This document shows, piece after piece, positions 27,601-36,091 of a stretch of 64,000 nucleotides of DNA. This DNA is from an uncultured bacterium. GTDB taxonomy: Bacteria; Actinomycetota; Coriobacteriia; Coriobacteriales; Coriobacteriaceae. Below the pieces are notes generated by a model that worked only from the letters and a program-made list of their open reading frames with translations, was not told where the DNA came from and did no database searches. A program made the position numbers and the translations under genes. Where the stretch lies: contig CAJMMN010000001.1 in the NCBI GenBank assembly GCA_905214525.1, forward strand, positions 152,849 through 216,848, read 5' to 3'. Every line of letters begins with the position of its first letter. Within the stretch, counting starts at the first letter, position 1.

Positions 27601-28224
27601 TTAACTGTTCTTCATGACAATCGAATCCACGACATCGGCCACATTCTCGCAGCAGTCGGCGCAGTACTCCAGGAAGGCGTACACGTCACGCCAGGCGATA
27701 ACCTCGAGCGGGTCCTTGCCGTTAACGTGCAGGTTGCGCATGGCGTTGATATAGAGCTCGTCGGCCTCGGACTCGATGGTGTTGATCTGGATGACGAGCT
27801 CGCGCAGGGTCTTGGACTTGCGGTAGTTGGGCAGCTCGATCATCAGGTCCTTCATGGCGCGACAGGCATCGGTTACCTTGTGGGCGATGACGGTGGCGTC
27901 GGGATGGATGCTCTGAATGTTGGTGAAGTAGACGCGCTGCACGACACCCTCGATGCGGTCGAGCACGGTGTCGAGTGAGCAGCTCATCAGATCCAGATCC
28001 TCGCGCTCGAGCGGGGTGATAAAGGCGGTGAGCAAGGCGTCTTCGAGCTCGTGGTGCTTCTTGTCTGCCGCATGCTCAATCGCATGCATCTTATCGAGCA
28101 TGTCGTGGATCTGCGCGGGGTCAAAGTTCTCAAAAATCTTGGTGAGCAGCTCTGCGGCCTGGACGGCGAGGTCGGCGCAAGCGACGTAGTTGTCAAAGTA
28201 GAACGAATCGGGTTTCTTTGCCAT
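27601..28224 (-). CDS. DUF47 PhoU-like regulator of the PiT transporter
   Basis: DUF47 proteins are all-helical PhoU relatives usually encoded next to PiT phosphate transporters and thought to regulate them. The 207 residues are almost entirely helical with a negatively charged bundle (KMHAIEHAADKKHHELEDAL early, ELPNYRKSKTLRELVIQINT mid, and the terminal EYCADCCENVADVVDSIVMK). AAAGGA precedes the ATG. It follows the PiT gene by 67 bp on the same strand, so the two form an operon. Confidence 0.92.
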   Translation of the reverse strand: MAKKPDSFYFDNYVACADLAVQAAELLTKIFENFDPAQIHDMLDKMHAIEHAADKKHHELEDALLTAFITPLEREDLDLMSCSLDTVLDRIEGVVQRVYFTNIQSIHPDATVIAHKVTDACRAMKDLMIELPNYRKSKTLRELVIQINTIESEADELYINAMRNLHVNGKDPLEVIAWRDVYAFLEYCADCCENVADVVDSIVMKNS

Positions 28225-28291
28225 GAGTGGGTCCTTTCGAGGCGAAGACGGGTGGGCGAAGTGTTGCGGTCCGGATGGACGTTCGGTTTGA

Positions 28292-29341
28292 CTAGAGGAA
28301 CATCATGAACAGCTTGGCCATGACAAAGCTGATGAGTCCGCAGGCGGGGAAGGTGAAGAACCAGGTGAACATCATGTCCTTGACGACGCCGAAGTTGATG
28401 GCCGAGAGGCGCTTGACGGCACCAACGCCCATGATGGCGCAGGTCTTGATGTGGGTGGAGGACACGGGGATGCCGGTAAGGGTGGCAAGCAGCAGGTTCG
28501 CCGCGCCCGCGAGGTCGGCGGAGAAGCCCTGATACTTCTCGAGCTTAACCATGCTCTGGCCGACGGACTTGATGATGCGCTCACCGCCCACGCTGGTGCC
28601 GATACCCATAGTGGCCGAGCACAGCAGCATAATCCAGATGGGGATGCCGGCATCGCCGACGCTAGTCTGGCCGTTTGCGAAGGCTACGCCTAAAAAGAGC
28701 ACGCCGATGAACTTCTGTCCATCCTGCGCGCCGTGCATAAAGCTCATGGCCGCAGCGCTCGCGATCTGAGCGTATTTAAAGAAGACATTGGCACGTCGCC
28801 TGTTGGCGGCGGCGAAAAGAATCGAGACGAGTTTGCACAGGACCCAGCCCATGACAAAGCCCAGGCCGATGGAGAGTGCCAGGCCGTAGATGACCTTCAT
28901 CCACTCGTGGACGTTGACGCTGCTCGCGCCGCCGAGGGCGATAGCGGCACCGGTCAGGCCGGCGATAAGGCTGTGGCTTTGCGAGGTGGGGATGCCGAAA
29001 CGCGATGCTGTGGCGCCGTAGACGACGATGGAGAACAGGGCCGCGCACAGGCAGGCGAGCGCCATGGTGCTGTTTCCGCCAAAGTCAACGATATGCGAGA
29101 TGGTATTGGCGACGCTCGCGTTAAAGTGCGTCATGATGAGCACGCCGAGGAAGTTGAATGCGGCGCTCATGAGAATGGCGGCGCGGGCGGGCATGCAACG
29201 CGTAGTGACGCAGGTCGCGATGGCGTTGGGCGCGTCGGTCCATCCGTTGACGAAGATGGCGCCCAACGCGAGGATCACGGTGACGGCAAGGACTGGGTTC
29301 GACACAATTTGGCCGAGGAAGGTTGAGAACGTTACGTCCAT
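28292..29341 (-). CDS. Low-affinity inorganic phosphate transporter, PiT family
   Basis: Proton- or cation-coupled phosphate (metal phosphate) permease. The 349 residues have about ten membrane helices and the duplicated PiT signatures: GWTDAPNAIATCV near the N-terminus (GANDVANA-type), GIPTSQSHSLIAG, FMHGAQDGQKFIGV and PVSSTHIKTCAIMGVG. It complements the high-affinity Pst system encoded about 5 kb away. The ribosome site is weak (GAGAAAG). The start faces the small hypothetical gene across a 250-bp promoter region. Confidence 0.95.
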   Translation of the reverse strand: MDVTFSTFLGQIVSNPVLAVTVILALGAIFVNGWTDAPNAIATCVTTRCMPARAAILMSAAFNFLGVLIMTHFNASVANTISHIVDFGGNSTMALACLCAALFSIVVYGATASRFGIPTSQSHSLIAGLTGAAIALGGASSVNVHEWMKVIYGLALSIGLGFVMGWVLCKLVSILFAAANRRRANVFFKYAQIASAAAMSFMHGAQDGQKFIGVLFLGVAFANGQTSVGDAGIPIWIMLLCSATMGIGTSVGGERIIKSVGQSMVKLEKYQGFSADLAGAANLLLATLTGIPVSSTHIKTCAIMGVGAVKRLSAINFGVVKDMMFTWFFTFPACGLISFVMAKLFMMFL

Positions 29342-29590
29342 ATATGGGCTTTCTCGAAGTTTGCAGGCACGTTACAAAAACATGATAAATCGTATCACCT
29401 CCTGCGGGTTTCTTTGCCGAGTTCTGATGGGAGAAGTAATTTTTTGGCACTAAAATTGAATATTAGCCCTGTTGACCGCGGGTGTTCTTTTTGCTATCAC
29501 GCCATGCGCACACGTGCGATTGCTCCGACACTCCAAAACCACAGTCTGTTCGCTTTACAATATGCAAACATGCGTTCGATAATAGGAGAC

Positions 29591-29929
29591 ATGGAATATC
29601 GACAGACAGATGGCAAAACTCGGCGCGTGCACAAGCAGTATGTGGACGTCGTGGCTCGCATCCTCGCGGGCGGACAAGTCGTGCCGGTCACCGTCTGCTG
29701 GGTCGACGGTCGCTGCTTTACAATTGACGAGATTGTCTCGTCCACGGGCTTTGGCTTAACGGTTCACGGTGTTCGTACGGCAACGTATAAGGTTCGTTTT
29801 GGCGGGCATGCGACCGAGTTGTATCTGGAGGACCAGGCGTGCGGACGGCCGGACGGCTCGCAGGCCCACGTGATGCGTTGGTGGGTCTGGGCGTTTGACC
29901 GCACCCTCGAGGGCGAGCGCCGTAAGTAG
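29591..29929 (+). CDS. Small conserved-looking hypothetical protein
   Basis: I do not recognise this protein. From ATG 29591 it has 112 residues: a basic N-terminus (DGKTRRVHKQYVDVVARI) and a beta-rich middle with Val-Thr-Cys-Trp and GRCFTIDEI segments and a strand pair around TYKVRFGGHATELYLE. No signal peptide or membrane helix is visible. GGAG lies close to the ATG; an in-frame ATG at 29570 would add seven residues but has no ribosome site. Codon use matches the neighbours. It stands alone between PiT (divergent) and the Bax inhibitor gene. Confidence 0.65.
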   Translation: MEYRQTDGKTRRVHKQYVDVVARILAGGQVVPVTVCWVDGRCFTIDEIVSSTGFGLTVHGVRTATYKVRFGGHATELYLEDQACGRPDGSQAHVMRWWVWAFDRTLEGERRK

Positions 29930-30013
29930 GGACGCACGGCGTTCGGGTACAATGGTAGGAATCTTGTCATCTGCTGCGCCGTCATTCGCGGCGCTTTTTG
30001 AAAGGACGAAACT

Positions 30014-30709
30014 ATGAACGATATCCAGGGCTATCAGAACGGCCCCATCGAGACCGGCGCAAGCCGTGCCAAGGAGATGTCGCCGCGCGCGTACAATCTC
30101 GCCATGTCCGCCCTGATCTTTTTGGGCTTTTGCGCCATGGGCGCCGGCGCCTACTTTACGAGCACCATGGCGTTTGCCCGCATGATGATGAGCGGCGCCG
30201 CTTTGCCGCTGGTCTTTGGCTCGTTTATTTTGACTATCGTCGGCATGGTCATGATGTCGGCCGCCGCGGGCAAGCAGTCTGTGGGCCTGTCCCTCGTGGG
30301 TTACGTGGTCTTTGCGAGCACTTTTGGCCTGACCGCGTCATTTGGCCTTGCCAACTACGACCTGCCCACCATCAACACTGCCTTTATCGCCACGGCCGCC
30401 ATCACCTTTGTCTTTGGCGCTTTGGGCGTGACGTTCCCCAAGTTTTTCCAGCGCGTATATGGCATCGGTTTTGGCATTCTGCTCGCCACTATTCTGGTTG
30501 AGATCGTGCTGATGTTCATGGGCGTCTCGCAGACCATCACCGATCTGATCGTGATCGTGGTGTTCGCCGGTTTTATTGGCTACGACACCTATGTGGCCAC
30601 GACGGTGCCACCCACGCTGCCCAACGCCGTGCTCATGGCGTCCAACCTGTTCGTGGATATCATCAACGTGTTCCTGCGTATCCTGAATATCCTTGGTCGT
30701 CGCGACTAG
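30014..30709 (+). CDS. Bax inhibitor-1 / YccA family membrane protein
   Basis: UPF0005 family with about seven membrane helices; bacterial members act as membrane ion/calcium leak or protease-modulating proteins, with the exact role here unknown. The 231 residues include a short soluble N-terminus, MSPRAYNLAMSALIFLG at the first helix and the C-terminal GFIGYDTYVA segment with the conserved Asp. GAAAGGACG precedes the ATG. It is monocistronic, with a terminator about 45 bp after the stop. Confidence 0.88.
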   Translation: MNDIQGYQNGPIETGASRAKEMSPRAYNLAMSALIFLGFCAMGAGAYFTSTMAFARMMMSGAALPLVFGSFILTIVGMVMMSAAAGKQSVGLSLVGYVVFASTFGLTASFGLANYDLPTINTAFIATAAITFVFGALGVTFPKFFQRVYGIGFGILLATILVEIVLMFMGVSQTITDLIVIVVFAGFIGYDTYVATTVPPTLPNAVLMASNLFVDIINVFLRILNILGRRD

Positions 30710-30753
30710 CGGCGAGTTGCAGCGGTGCTTGCCGCGTGCGTAAATCAATGCGA

Positions 30754-30782
30754 AAGGCGGTCCTTCGGGGCCGTCTTTTTTG
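30754..30782 (+). terminator. Terminator after Bax inhibitor gene
   Basis: An 8-bp stem with two G-U pairs and a TTCG tetraloop (GGCGGTCC TTCG GGGCCGTC) is followed by six T. Confidence 0.8.
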
Positions 30783-30846
30783 TACGTGGCGGGGTATCAT
30801 GGATGGGAAAAACCGAAAGCGGCAGCGACAGGAAAGGTGACCACTC

Positions 30847-31944
30847 ATGGCAGATGTCGACAACAGGAACCGTAACCGCAGGCCCAACCGCGCGGGACAG
30901 CCCAACCCCAAGCGTGAGGCTCGCGCAAAGGCCGCCGAGCGCCACGTGGCGGCTGTGTCCGAGGCGTGTGCCAAGGATATCGAGCGCTCGCTTGCCGGCG
31001 TTCGCGAATTCGACGGTATGCCTGCCGGCTTTGTCGCGGCGATGAAGGCCAAGGCCCAAGCGGCTGCGGTTGCCGAGGAGCCGGTTGCCGAGGAGTCTGA
31101 GTCCGCCGAGGTCGAGGCCGCTGAGGTTGCGTCCGTCGAGACCGAGGTCACGGACGAGTCTGCGCCTGCCGAGGAGCCCGCTCCGACCCTGCCCGAGGTC
31201 ACCGTGCTTGATGCCTCCGCCACGCAGGCCATTCTGGACAACGGCCGTGGCTATGCGCAGTTTTGCGACATGGCAGTGCTCGCCTTTGCCTCGTTCACCA
31301 ACCCGGGTGGCGGCTACATCCAGGGCTATCTGGGCCAGGAGGCTACGCTCTGCGCCGATTCGTATCTGTACAACGTGCTCGACAAGCAGCGCAAGTGGTA
31401 TGGCGAGAACCGTCGCCGCAATATCAACTGCGAGCTCTACCGCAACCGTGCGCTGGTAGTGCCTGCGGTGCGTTTTGACCGCAACCACGTGCATGCGTAT
31501 GCCGATGTGATCGTGGCCGCCGCGCCCAATGCCAAGCGCGCACGCCAGGAGTACCGCGTGAGCGACGATGCGCTGCTGGACGCGCTGCGCGACCGTATCC
31601 GCTTTGTGCTCGCCATCTGCGACGAGCTGGATCGCGAGAAGCTCGTACTGGGCGCTTGGGGCTGCGACAACAACGGTTTTGATGCCGAGGCCGTGGCCGA
31701 GATTTTCCGCAAGGAGCTCGCATCGGGCGACTTCAAGGTCAAGCAGGTCTTCTTTGCTGTGCCCTCTACGCGCTGGGATGAGGACTTCGCCAAGTTCGAG
31801 CATGTGTTGGCAAGCTTCCCCGAGCGCAACGAGGAGTCCTATGCCCAGGTTGCCGCCCGCGCTGCGGCCGCCTGTGCCGCCGAGCAGGCTCAGGCCGCTG
31901 CCGAGGACGATGAGGACGAGGATGACTGGCGCAAGTACCTGTAA
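30847..31944 (+). CDS. PARG-like macrodomain protein (TIGR02452/DUF2263), catalytic Glu missing
   Basis: Microbial-type poly(ADP-ribose) glycohydrolase fold, 365 residues. The core begins near residue 117 (VTVLDASATQAIL) and has LAFASFTNPGGGYIQG, with GGG at 154-156, then GQEATLCADSYLYN, where family members have QEE. Position 166 is Ala instead of the second Glu, which is the catalytic residue of PARG enzymes. LGAWGCDNNGFDAEAVA is also typical. A basic N-terminal segment (1-35) and an acidic Glu/Ala/Val stretch (75-115) precede the core, and an acidic tail ends the protein. It may bind ADP-ribose without cleaving it. Confidence 0.8.
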   Translation: MADVDNRNRNRRPNRAGQPNPKREARAKAAERHVAAVSEACAKDIERSLAGVREFDGMPAGFVAAMKAKAQAAAVAEEPVAEESESAEVEAAEVASVETEVTDESAPAEEPAPTLPEVTVLDASATQAILDNGRGYAQFCDMAVLAFASFTNPGGGYIQGYLGQEATLCADSYLYNVLDKQRKWYGENRRRNINCELYRNRALVVPAVRFDRNHVHAYADVIVAAAPNAKRARQEYRVSDDALLDALRDRIRFVLAICDELDREKLVLGAWGCDNNGFDAEAVAEIFRKELASGDFKVKQVFFAVPSTRWDEDFAKFEHVLASFPERNEESYAQVAARAAAACAAEQAQAAAEDDEDEDDWRKYL

Positions 31945-31968
31945 GCGGTGCGCGCGATGTGATATGCC

Positions 31969-32004
31969 AAGCCGACGGGAGGGGTTGCCCCCGTCGGCTT
32001 TTTA
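31969..32004 (+). terminator. Terminator after PARG-like gene
   Basis: A perfect 11-bp stem (AAGCCGACGGG, 31969-31979, with CCCGTCGGCTT, 31990-32000) is followed by TTT. It lies just ahead of the SGNH gene. Confidence 0.8.
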
Positions 32005-32022
32005 CTGAATGAGGAGCTCAAG

Positions 32023-32682
32023 ATGAAAAACGTTCTGTGCTTTGGTGACAGCAACACCTATGGCTATGATCCGGCGGGTATGCGCGACGGTACCGCAGTG
32101 CGCTATGCGCAGGATGTGCGCTGGTGCGGCGTGGTGCAGCGTGACCTGGGTGAGGGCTGGCATGTGATTGAGGAAGGTCTAAATGGTCGCACGACGGTGC
32201 GCGACGATATGTGCCATCTGGACACCAACCTCAACGGCATTCGCGCGCTTCCGATGCTGCTCGAGGCCCATAAGCCGCTGGATGCGATCGTGATCATGCT
32301 GGGCACCAACGACTGTAAGACGGTCTTTAACGTGACGGCTTCCGATATCGCCCGTGGCGCCATGGCGCTGATTCGCGCCGTCCGCGCGTTTCCCTGGACC
32401 GATGCCGCGCCCTGCCCGCGCATTTTGCTGATGGCGCCTATCAAGATTAAGCCGCAGATCGCCGATGTGTATATGACCGATTTTGACGAGCATTCCGTAG
32501 AAGCCTCGGAACATTTTGGTGAGTACTACGCACATGTGGCCGAGCAGTTTGGCTGCGACTTTTTGAATGCAGCGGAGTTTGCCGAGCCGGGCGATATCGA
32601 CTATCTGCATATGATGCCCGAAAGCCACGAGAGCCTGGGTCACGCCGTGGCAGCCAAGCTCCAAGAGATGCTCGGTGAGTAG
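32023..32682 (+). CDS. SGNH/GDSL-family hydrolase
   Basis: Serine esterase or lipase of the SGNH superfamily, cytoplasmic since no signal peptide is present. The 219 residues hold all four blocks: block I FGDSNTYGY with the nucleophile Ser, block II Gly in GLNGRTT, block III Asn in LGTNDCK, and block V Asp-x-x-His type DYLHMMPESH. The set resembles arylesterase-like SGNH enzymes; the substrate is unknown. The short leader after the upstream terminator contains GAGGAGC. Confidence 0.88.
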   Translation: MKNVLCFGDSNTYGYDPAGMRDGTAVRYAQDVRWCGVVQRDLGEGWHVIEEGLNGRTTVRDDMCHLDTNLNGIRALPMLLEAHKPLDAIVIMLGTNDCKTVFNVTASDIARGAMALIRAVRAFPWTDAAPCPRILLMAPIKIKPQIADVYMTDFDEHSVEASEHFGEYYAHVAEQFGCDFLNAAEFAEPGDIDYLHMMPESHESLGHAVAAKLQEMLGE

Positions 32683-32737
32683 CGCGACCCAAAGCGGTGC
32701 AAAAGTTTCCCTTGCGGCGGCTTGTTTCGCTGCTTTG

Positions 32738-32953
32738 TCTTGATCTGTAACAGTTCCAAGGCCGGAAACGGGCTAGATGTTACAGATTAAGATTATTTAG
32801 GTCGATATCGGTCGTTTGTCTCGATCTGTAACATCTAGGGTCGATTTTGCCGAGTTACTGTTACAGATTGAGATTATCTTCTCAGCGGAATTTGAATGTC
32901 TCGATCTGTAACAGGTGGGCCGAAAAATGGGCTCTAACTGTTACAGATCGAGA
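32738..32953. repeat. Array of six alternating inverted 15-nt arms
   Basis: The 15-mer TCTYRATCTGTAACA occurs at 32738, 32819 and 32899 on the plus strand and inverted at 32778, 32859 and 32939. All gaps between arms are 25 or 26 nt. It reads as three tandem hairpin units of 80-81 bp. The fourth stem position is a T-A pair in unit 1 and C-G in units 2 and 3, so pairing is kept. It fills most of the 332-bp gap between the convergent SGNH and thiD genes. Confidence 0.9.
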
Positions 32954-32962
32954 TGTTTGTGG

Positions 32963-33001
32963 GAGCCACCGCAAAGGTGCCTGCCCCCTTTGCGGTGGCT
33001 C
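32963..33001. terminator. Hairpin distal to thiD
   Basis: Perfect 15-bp arms (32963-32977 and 32987-33001) close a 9-nt loop, 14 bp from the thiD stop. No T-run follows in either direction, so intrinsic termination is uncertain; it could be a 3'-end stabilising hairpin. Confidence 0.6.
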
Positions 33002-33014
33002 TGGGCTGTGAATC

Positions 33015-33845
33015 TTAATACTGCCACATGTGGTTGACGGGGCCGGAACCTTTACCCATATCAAAGCCGGCGGCGAGAGCGCCCGTTAGGTAGGCCTTGC
33101 CGGCGTTGACGGCATCGGCAAGATCCATGCCCTGGGCCAGCGCGCAGGCGATGGCGGACGAAAGCGTGCAGCCGGTGCCGTGTGTGTTGTCGGTCTCGAT
33201 GCGCTTGTGGCGGAACCACGTGGTGAGCGGATCGCCCAGATGGTTGCCCTCGTCATCGAGTGGCGCGGGTTCGGCCAATACATCGTTGGCCTCGTTGACA
33301 AGATGCCCACCCTTAACGAGGGATGCGCAACCAAAGCGGCGGGTGAGGAGCATGGCAGCATTTTGCTGTGTGCGCTCGGAGTCGACCTCGTAGTCAAGCA
33401 GGGCCATGGCCTCGGGAATATTGGGCGTGATGACGGTTGCTAGTGGGAACAGGCGGCGGGTGAGCGCCTCGGCGGCATCTTCGGCAATCAGCCGTGCGCC
33501 CGAGGTGGCTACCATGACGGGGTCGACGACCACGTTTGTCGCGTTCCAGGCGCTCAGGCGGTCGGCGATAACCTCGATAATCTCGGCAGAGGAAACCATG
33601 CCGATCTTGACGGCGCTGGGGCGGATATCGTCAAATACGGCGTCGATCTGCGCAGCGACGATATCAGGGGAGATATTCTGCACGGCGGTGACACCGAGCG
33701 TGTTTTGTGCGGTGATGGCGGTGATGGCCGTCTCGGCATACAGGCGGTGCGCCGTGATGGTCTTGATGTCGGCCTGAATGCCGGCGCCACCGCTGGAATC
33801 GGATCCTGCGATGGATAGAACGGCAGGTACCTTACTGCGATCCAT
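33015..33845 (-). CDS. thiD: Hydroxymethylpyrimidine/phosphomethylpyrimidine kinase
   Basis: Ribokinase-fold kinase that phosphorylates HMP and HMP-P in thiamine synthesis. The 276 residues show SIAGSDSSGGAGIQADIKT at the N-terminus, VDPVMVATSGARL, VITPNIPEAMALL and the ATP-site GTGCTLSSAIACALA near the C-terminus. AAGGGAG precedes the ATG. It lies 178 bp downstream of thiC on the same strand, separated by a terminator-like stem, so it may be partly read through from the TPP-controlled thiC transcript. Confidence 0.95.
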   Translation of the reverse strand: MDRSKVPAVLSIAGSDSSGGAGIQADIKTITAHRLYAETAITAITAQNTLGVTAVQNISPDIVAAQIDAVFDDIRPSAVKIGMVSSAEIIEVIADRLSAWNATNVVVDPVMVATSGARLIAEDAAEALTRRLFPLATVITPNIPEAMALLDYEVDSERTQQNAAMLLTRRFGCASLVKGGHLVNEANDVLAEPAPLDDEGNHLGDPLTTWFRHKRIETDNTHGTGCTLSSAIACALAQGMDLADAVNAGKAYLTGALAAGFDMGKGSGPVNHMWQY

Positions 33846-33902
33846 GTTTGCTCCCTTGTTCGGTCGGAATCAAATGGGTCTTTAAGCCAGCATTATAAAG
33901 AT

Positions 33903-33932
33903 GCCCGGGCCGACTCTATGTCGAACCCGGGC
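33903..33932 (-). terminator. Terminator-like stem after thiC
   Basis: Minus-strand stem of GCCCGGG with CCCGGGC plus inner CGAC/GTCG pairs, loop ATA-type, followed by ATCTTTATAAT. It lies between thiC and thiD. Confidence 0.55.
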
Positions 33933-34023
33933 GGGCGATGCAATCTTTACGCAAATGTAAGCAAATGTTCACACGTCAACAATTGACGAACACCATGTTA
34001 CTGATTGTGGCTCCGGTGACGAG

Positions 34024-35358
34024 TTAGTCCTCCATGCCGAGATCGATCGTCGTACCCTCGAACACCTTGTTGACGGTGCGGACGGCGCACATCTTGCCAC
34101 ACATGGTGCAGGTGCCCTCGGTGGCGGCGGGGGACTCCTCGTAGCGCTTCTTACCGGTGACCGGGTCGAGCGCGCACTTCCACATGGAGTCCCAGTCGAG
34201 CTTGCGGCGTGCCTGGCCCATCTTGTCGTCCATGTCGCGGGCGTGCGGCACCTTCTTGGCGATATCGGCGGCGTGCGCGGCGATCTTGGTGGCCATGAGG
34301 CCATCGAGCACGTCTTGGGCGTTGGGCAGGCACAAGTGCTCGGCCGGCGTCACGTAGCACAGGAAGTCGGCGCCGGAGCTGGCGGAGATAGCGCCGCCGA
34401 TGGCGGCGGTGATGTGGTCGTAACCCACGCCGATATCGGTCACCAGCGGCCCGAGCACATAGAACGGGGCGTTGTGGCACAGGCGCTTCTGCAGTTTCAT
34501 GTTGGCGGCGATCTCGTCGAGCGCCATGTGACCCGGGCCCTCGACCATGACTTGGACGCCGGCGGCCCAAGCGCGCTTGCACAGCTTGCCCAGCTCGATC
34601 ATCTCGGCGGTCTCGGTGGCGTCGTTGGAGTCGTAGAGGCAGCCCGGGCGGCAGGAGTCGCCGAGCGAAATCGTCACGTCGTACTCGTGGCAAATCTCGA
34701 GCAGCTCGTCAAAGTACTCGTAGAAGGGGTTTTCGTTGCCGGTGACCTCCATCCAGCCAAACAGCAGCGAGCCGCCGCGGCTCACGATGTTCATCAAGCG
34801 GCCGGTCTCCTTAAAGGTCTTGGTGACCGACTTGTTGATGCCGCAGTGGATGGTCATAAAGTCCACGCCGTCCTCGGCGTGCGCGCGCACGACCTCGAAC
34901 AGGTCATCCTTGGTAAGCTTGACCAGCGGCTTTTCCATGTAGCCGATGGCGTCGTACATGGGGACGGTGCCCACCATGAGCGGCGTCTCGTCGATGAGCT
35001 GCTGGCGGAACTGGCGCGTCTTGCCCGAGTTGGAAAGGTCCATGATGGCGTCGGCGCCAAAGTCCTCGGCGATCTTGACCTTCTTCCATTCCTCGGCGGC
35101 ATCGGCTTTATCGCCCGAGATGCCCAGGTTGACGTTGACCTTAGTAGACAGGCCCTCGCCGACACCAAAGGCGCGCATGCCTTTTTTGATGTGCACGATG
35201 TTGGCGGGGATGGCGATGCGGCCGTCGGCCACGCGCTCGCGGATGTACTCGGGGTCGCGATGCTCGCGCTCGGCGACCTCTTTCATCTGCGGCGTGATCT
35301 GCCCGGCGCGGGCGAAGTCGATTTGCGTGACGAGCTTGGGCTCGGTCTGTGTGCTCAT
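34024..35358 (-). CDS. thiC: Phosphomethylpyrimidine synthase ThiC
   Basis: Radical SAM enzyme that rearranges AIR into HMP-P for thiamine. From ATG 35358 (AAGGGAG upstream) the protein is 444 residues, the short form without the N-terminal extension of the E. coli type. It shows MKEVAEREHRDPEYIRERV, MTIHCGINK, the SLGDSCRPG segment, EGPGHMALDEI and a C-terminal iron-sulfur Cys cluster (TCTMCGKMCAV) spaced CX2CX3C here, where many homologues have CX2CX4C. It is controlled by the TPP riboswitch just upstream. Confidence 0.95.
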   Translation of the reverse strand: MSTQTEPKLVTQIDFARAGQITPQMKEVAEREHRDPEYIRERVADGRIAIPANIVHIKKGMRAFGVGEGLSTKVNVNLGISGDKADAAEEWKKVKIAEDFGADAIMDLSNSGKTRQFRQQLIDETPLMVGTVPMYDAIGYMEKPLVKLTKDDLFEVVRAHAEDGVDFMTIHCGINKSVTKTFKETGRLMNIVSRGGSLLFGWMEVTGNENPFYEYFDELLEICHEYDVTISLGDSCRPGCLYDSNDATETAEMIELGKLCKRAWAAGVQVMVEGPGHMALDEIAANMKLQKRLCHNAPFYVLGPLVTDIGVGYDHITAAIGGAISASSGADFLCYVTPAEHLCLPNAQDVLDGLMATKIAAHAADIAKKVPHARDMDDKMGQARRKLDWDSMWKCALDPVTGKKRYEESPAATEGTCTMCGKMCAVRTVNKVFEGTTIDLGMED

Positions 35359-35366
35359 TGGCACGG

Positions 35367-35456
35367 CTCCCTTCGTTGGCATTACCCATATCAGGTTCGC
35401 GGGTCAGGGCGGGCGCGCCCAATCTCAGCCTGCCGTCTTGTCCCGCAAGCTCCCCG
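35367..35456 (-). promoter_or_regulatory. TPP riboswitch (THI element)
   Basis: Read on the minus strand it has the conserved core: GGGGAGC start, GGCTGAGA, GACCCGCGAACCTGAT, GGGTAATGCC and the closing GAAGGGA. It ends about 10 bases before the thiC start and overlaps its ribosome site, so control is probably at translation. Thiamine pyrophosphate would repress thiC. Confidence 0.95.
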
Positions 35457-35529
35457 TTTATGTAATGGGCTCAAGTATAGCTCGAATGGGTACGATTGGC
35501 CTAACGAGCGTGCCTGCGGGGAGGCGAAC

Positions 35530-36051
35530 ATGGAAGACAAGCATCTATATCGAGAGACGCAGTGGGATGTGTCGGCCGAGGAGGGCCGTGCGCACCATGG
35601 CCTTGTTGCGATTGGTTTTGCGGTGCTTGCCGTGTTGGTGATTGCCTTTTGTATTTGGACGTTTGGCGGTCGCGGCGGCGCTGGCTGGGAGTTCGAGGCT
35701 GATGATAGCCTACCGATTATGACGGTGAGGAGTACTGGCGGTAATGCCAATACGCTCGCCGTTCCGGGCGATTATTGGTACCCGCGCGATGAGTTTGTGC
35801 AGTTGCAGCTGAGTGGTGGGTCCATTCCAGGTGAAGAAATCGAACGCGTGACGTTTGATGCGGCGCTCAAAACGCTGACGGTGAAGCTCAAAAATCAAGG
35901 AGACGTTCCCACGACCATGGATATCGCCCTGACGGAATGGCGCCTGGAGCCTCCGTCGGGCGTCAAGGTGTCCGAGGTAAAACATGTCAAGATTACCTAT
36001 CAGGACGGCTCGACAAATGAAATTGCCAGAGCCGACGGCTTGGCGGAATAG
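35530..36051 (+). CDS. Hypothetical single-pass membrane protein
   Basis: Not recognised. From ATG 35530 (GGGGAGG upstream) it has 173 residues: a charged N-terminus (1-24), a membrane helix at about 25-45 (LVAIGFAVLAVLVIAFCIW) and an extracytoplasmic beta-rich domain of about 120 residues with no Cys and no catalytic motif that I recognise. It is divergent from thiC and shares the intergenic region that holds the TPP riboswitch. The downstream yaaA gene is convergent. Confidence 0.7.
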   Translation: MEDKHLYRETQWDVSAEEGRAHHGLVAIGFAVLAVLVIAFCIWTFGGRGGAGWEFEADDSLPIMTVRSTGGNANTLAVPGDYWYPRDEFVQLQLSGGSIPGEEIERVTFDAALKTLTVKLKNQGDVPTTMDIALTEWRLEPPSGVKVSEVKHVKITYQDGSTNEIARADGLAE

Positions 36052-36091
36052 ACGCCGTGCCTAGGCGGCACATTCAAAAGTAGCGGTGGTC

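Noticed and set aside
32738..32953. CRISPR array
   Set aside because: The arms alternate in orientation, are only 15 nt, the spacers are related to each other, and no cas genes are nearby.
34243..35529. 602-codon plus-strand frame ending in the hypothetical membrane protein
   Set aside because: The 5' two thirds is antisense to thiC. A good ribosome site and a membrane protein start appear only at 35530.
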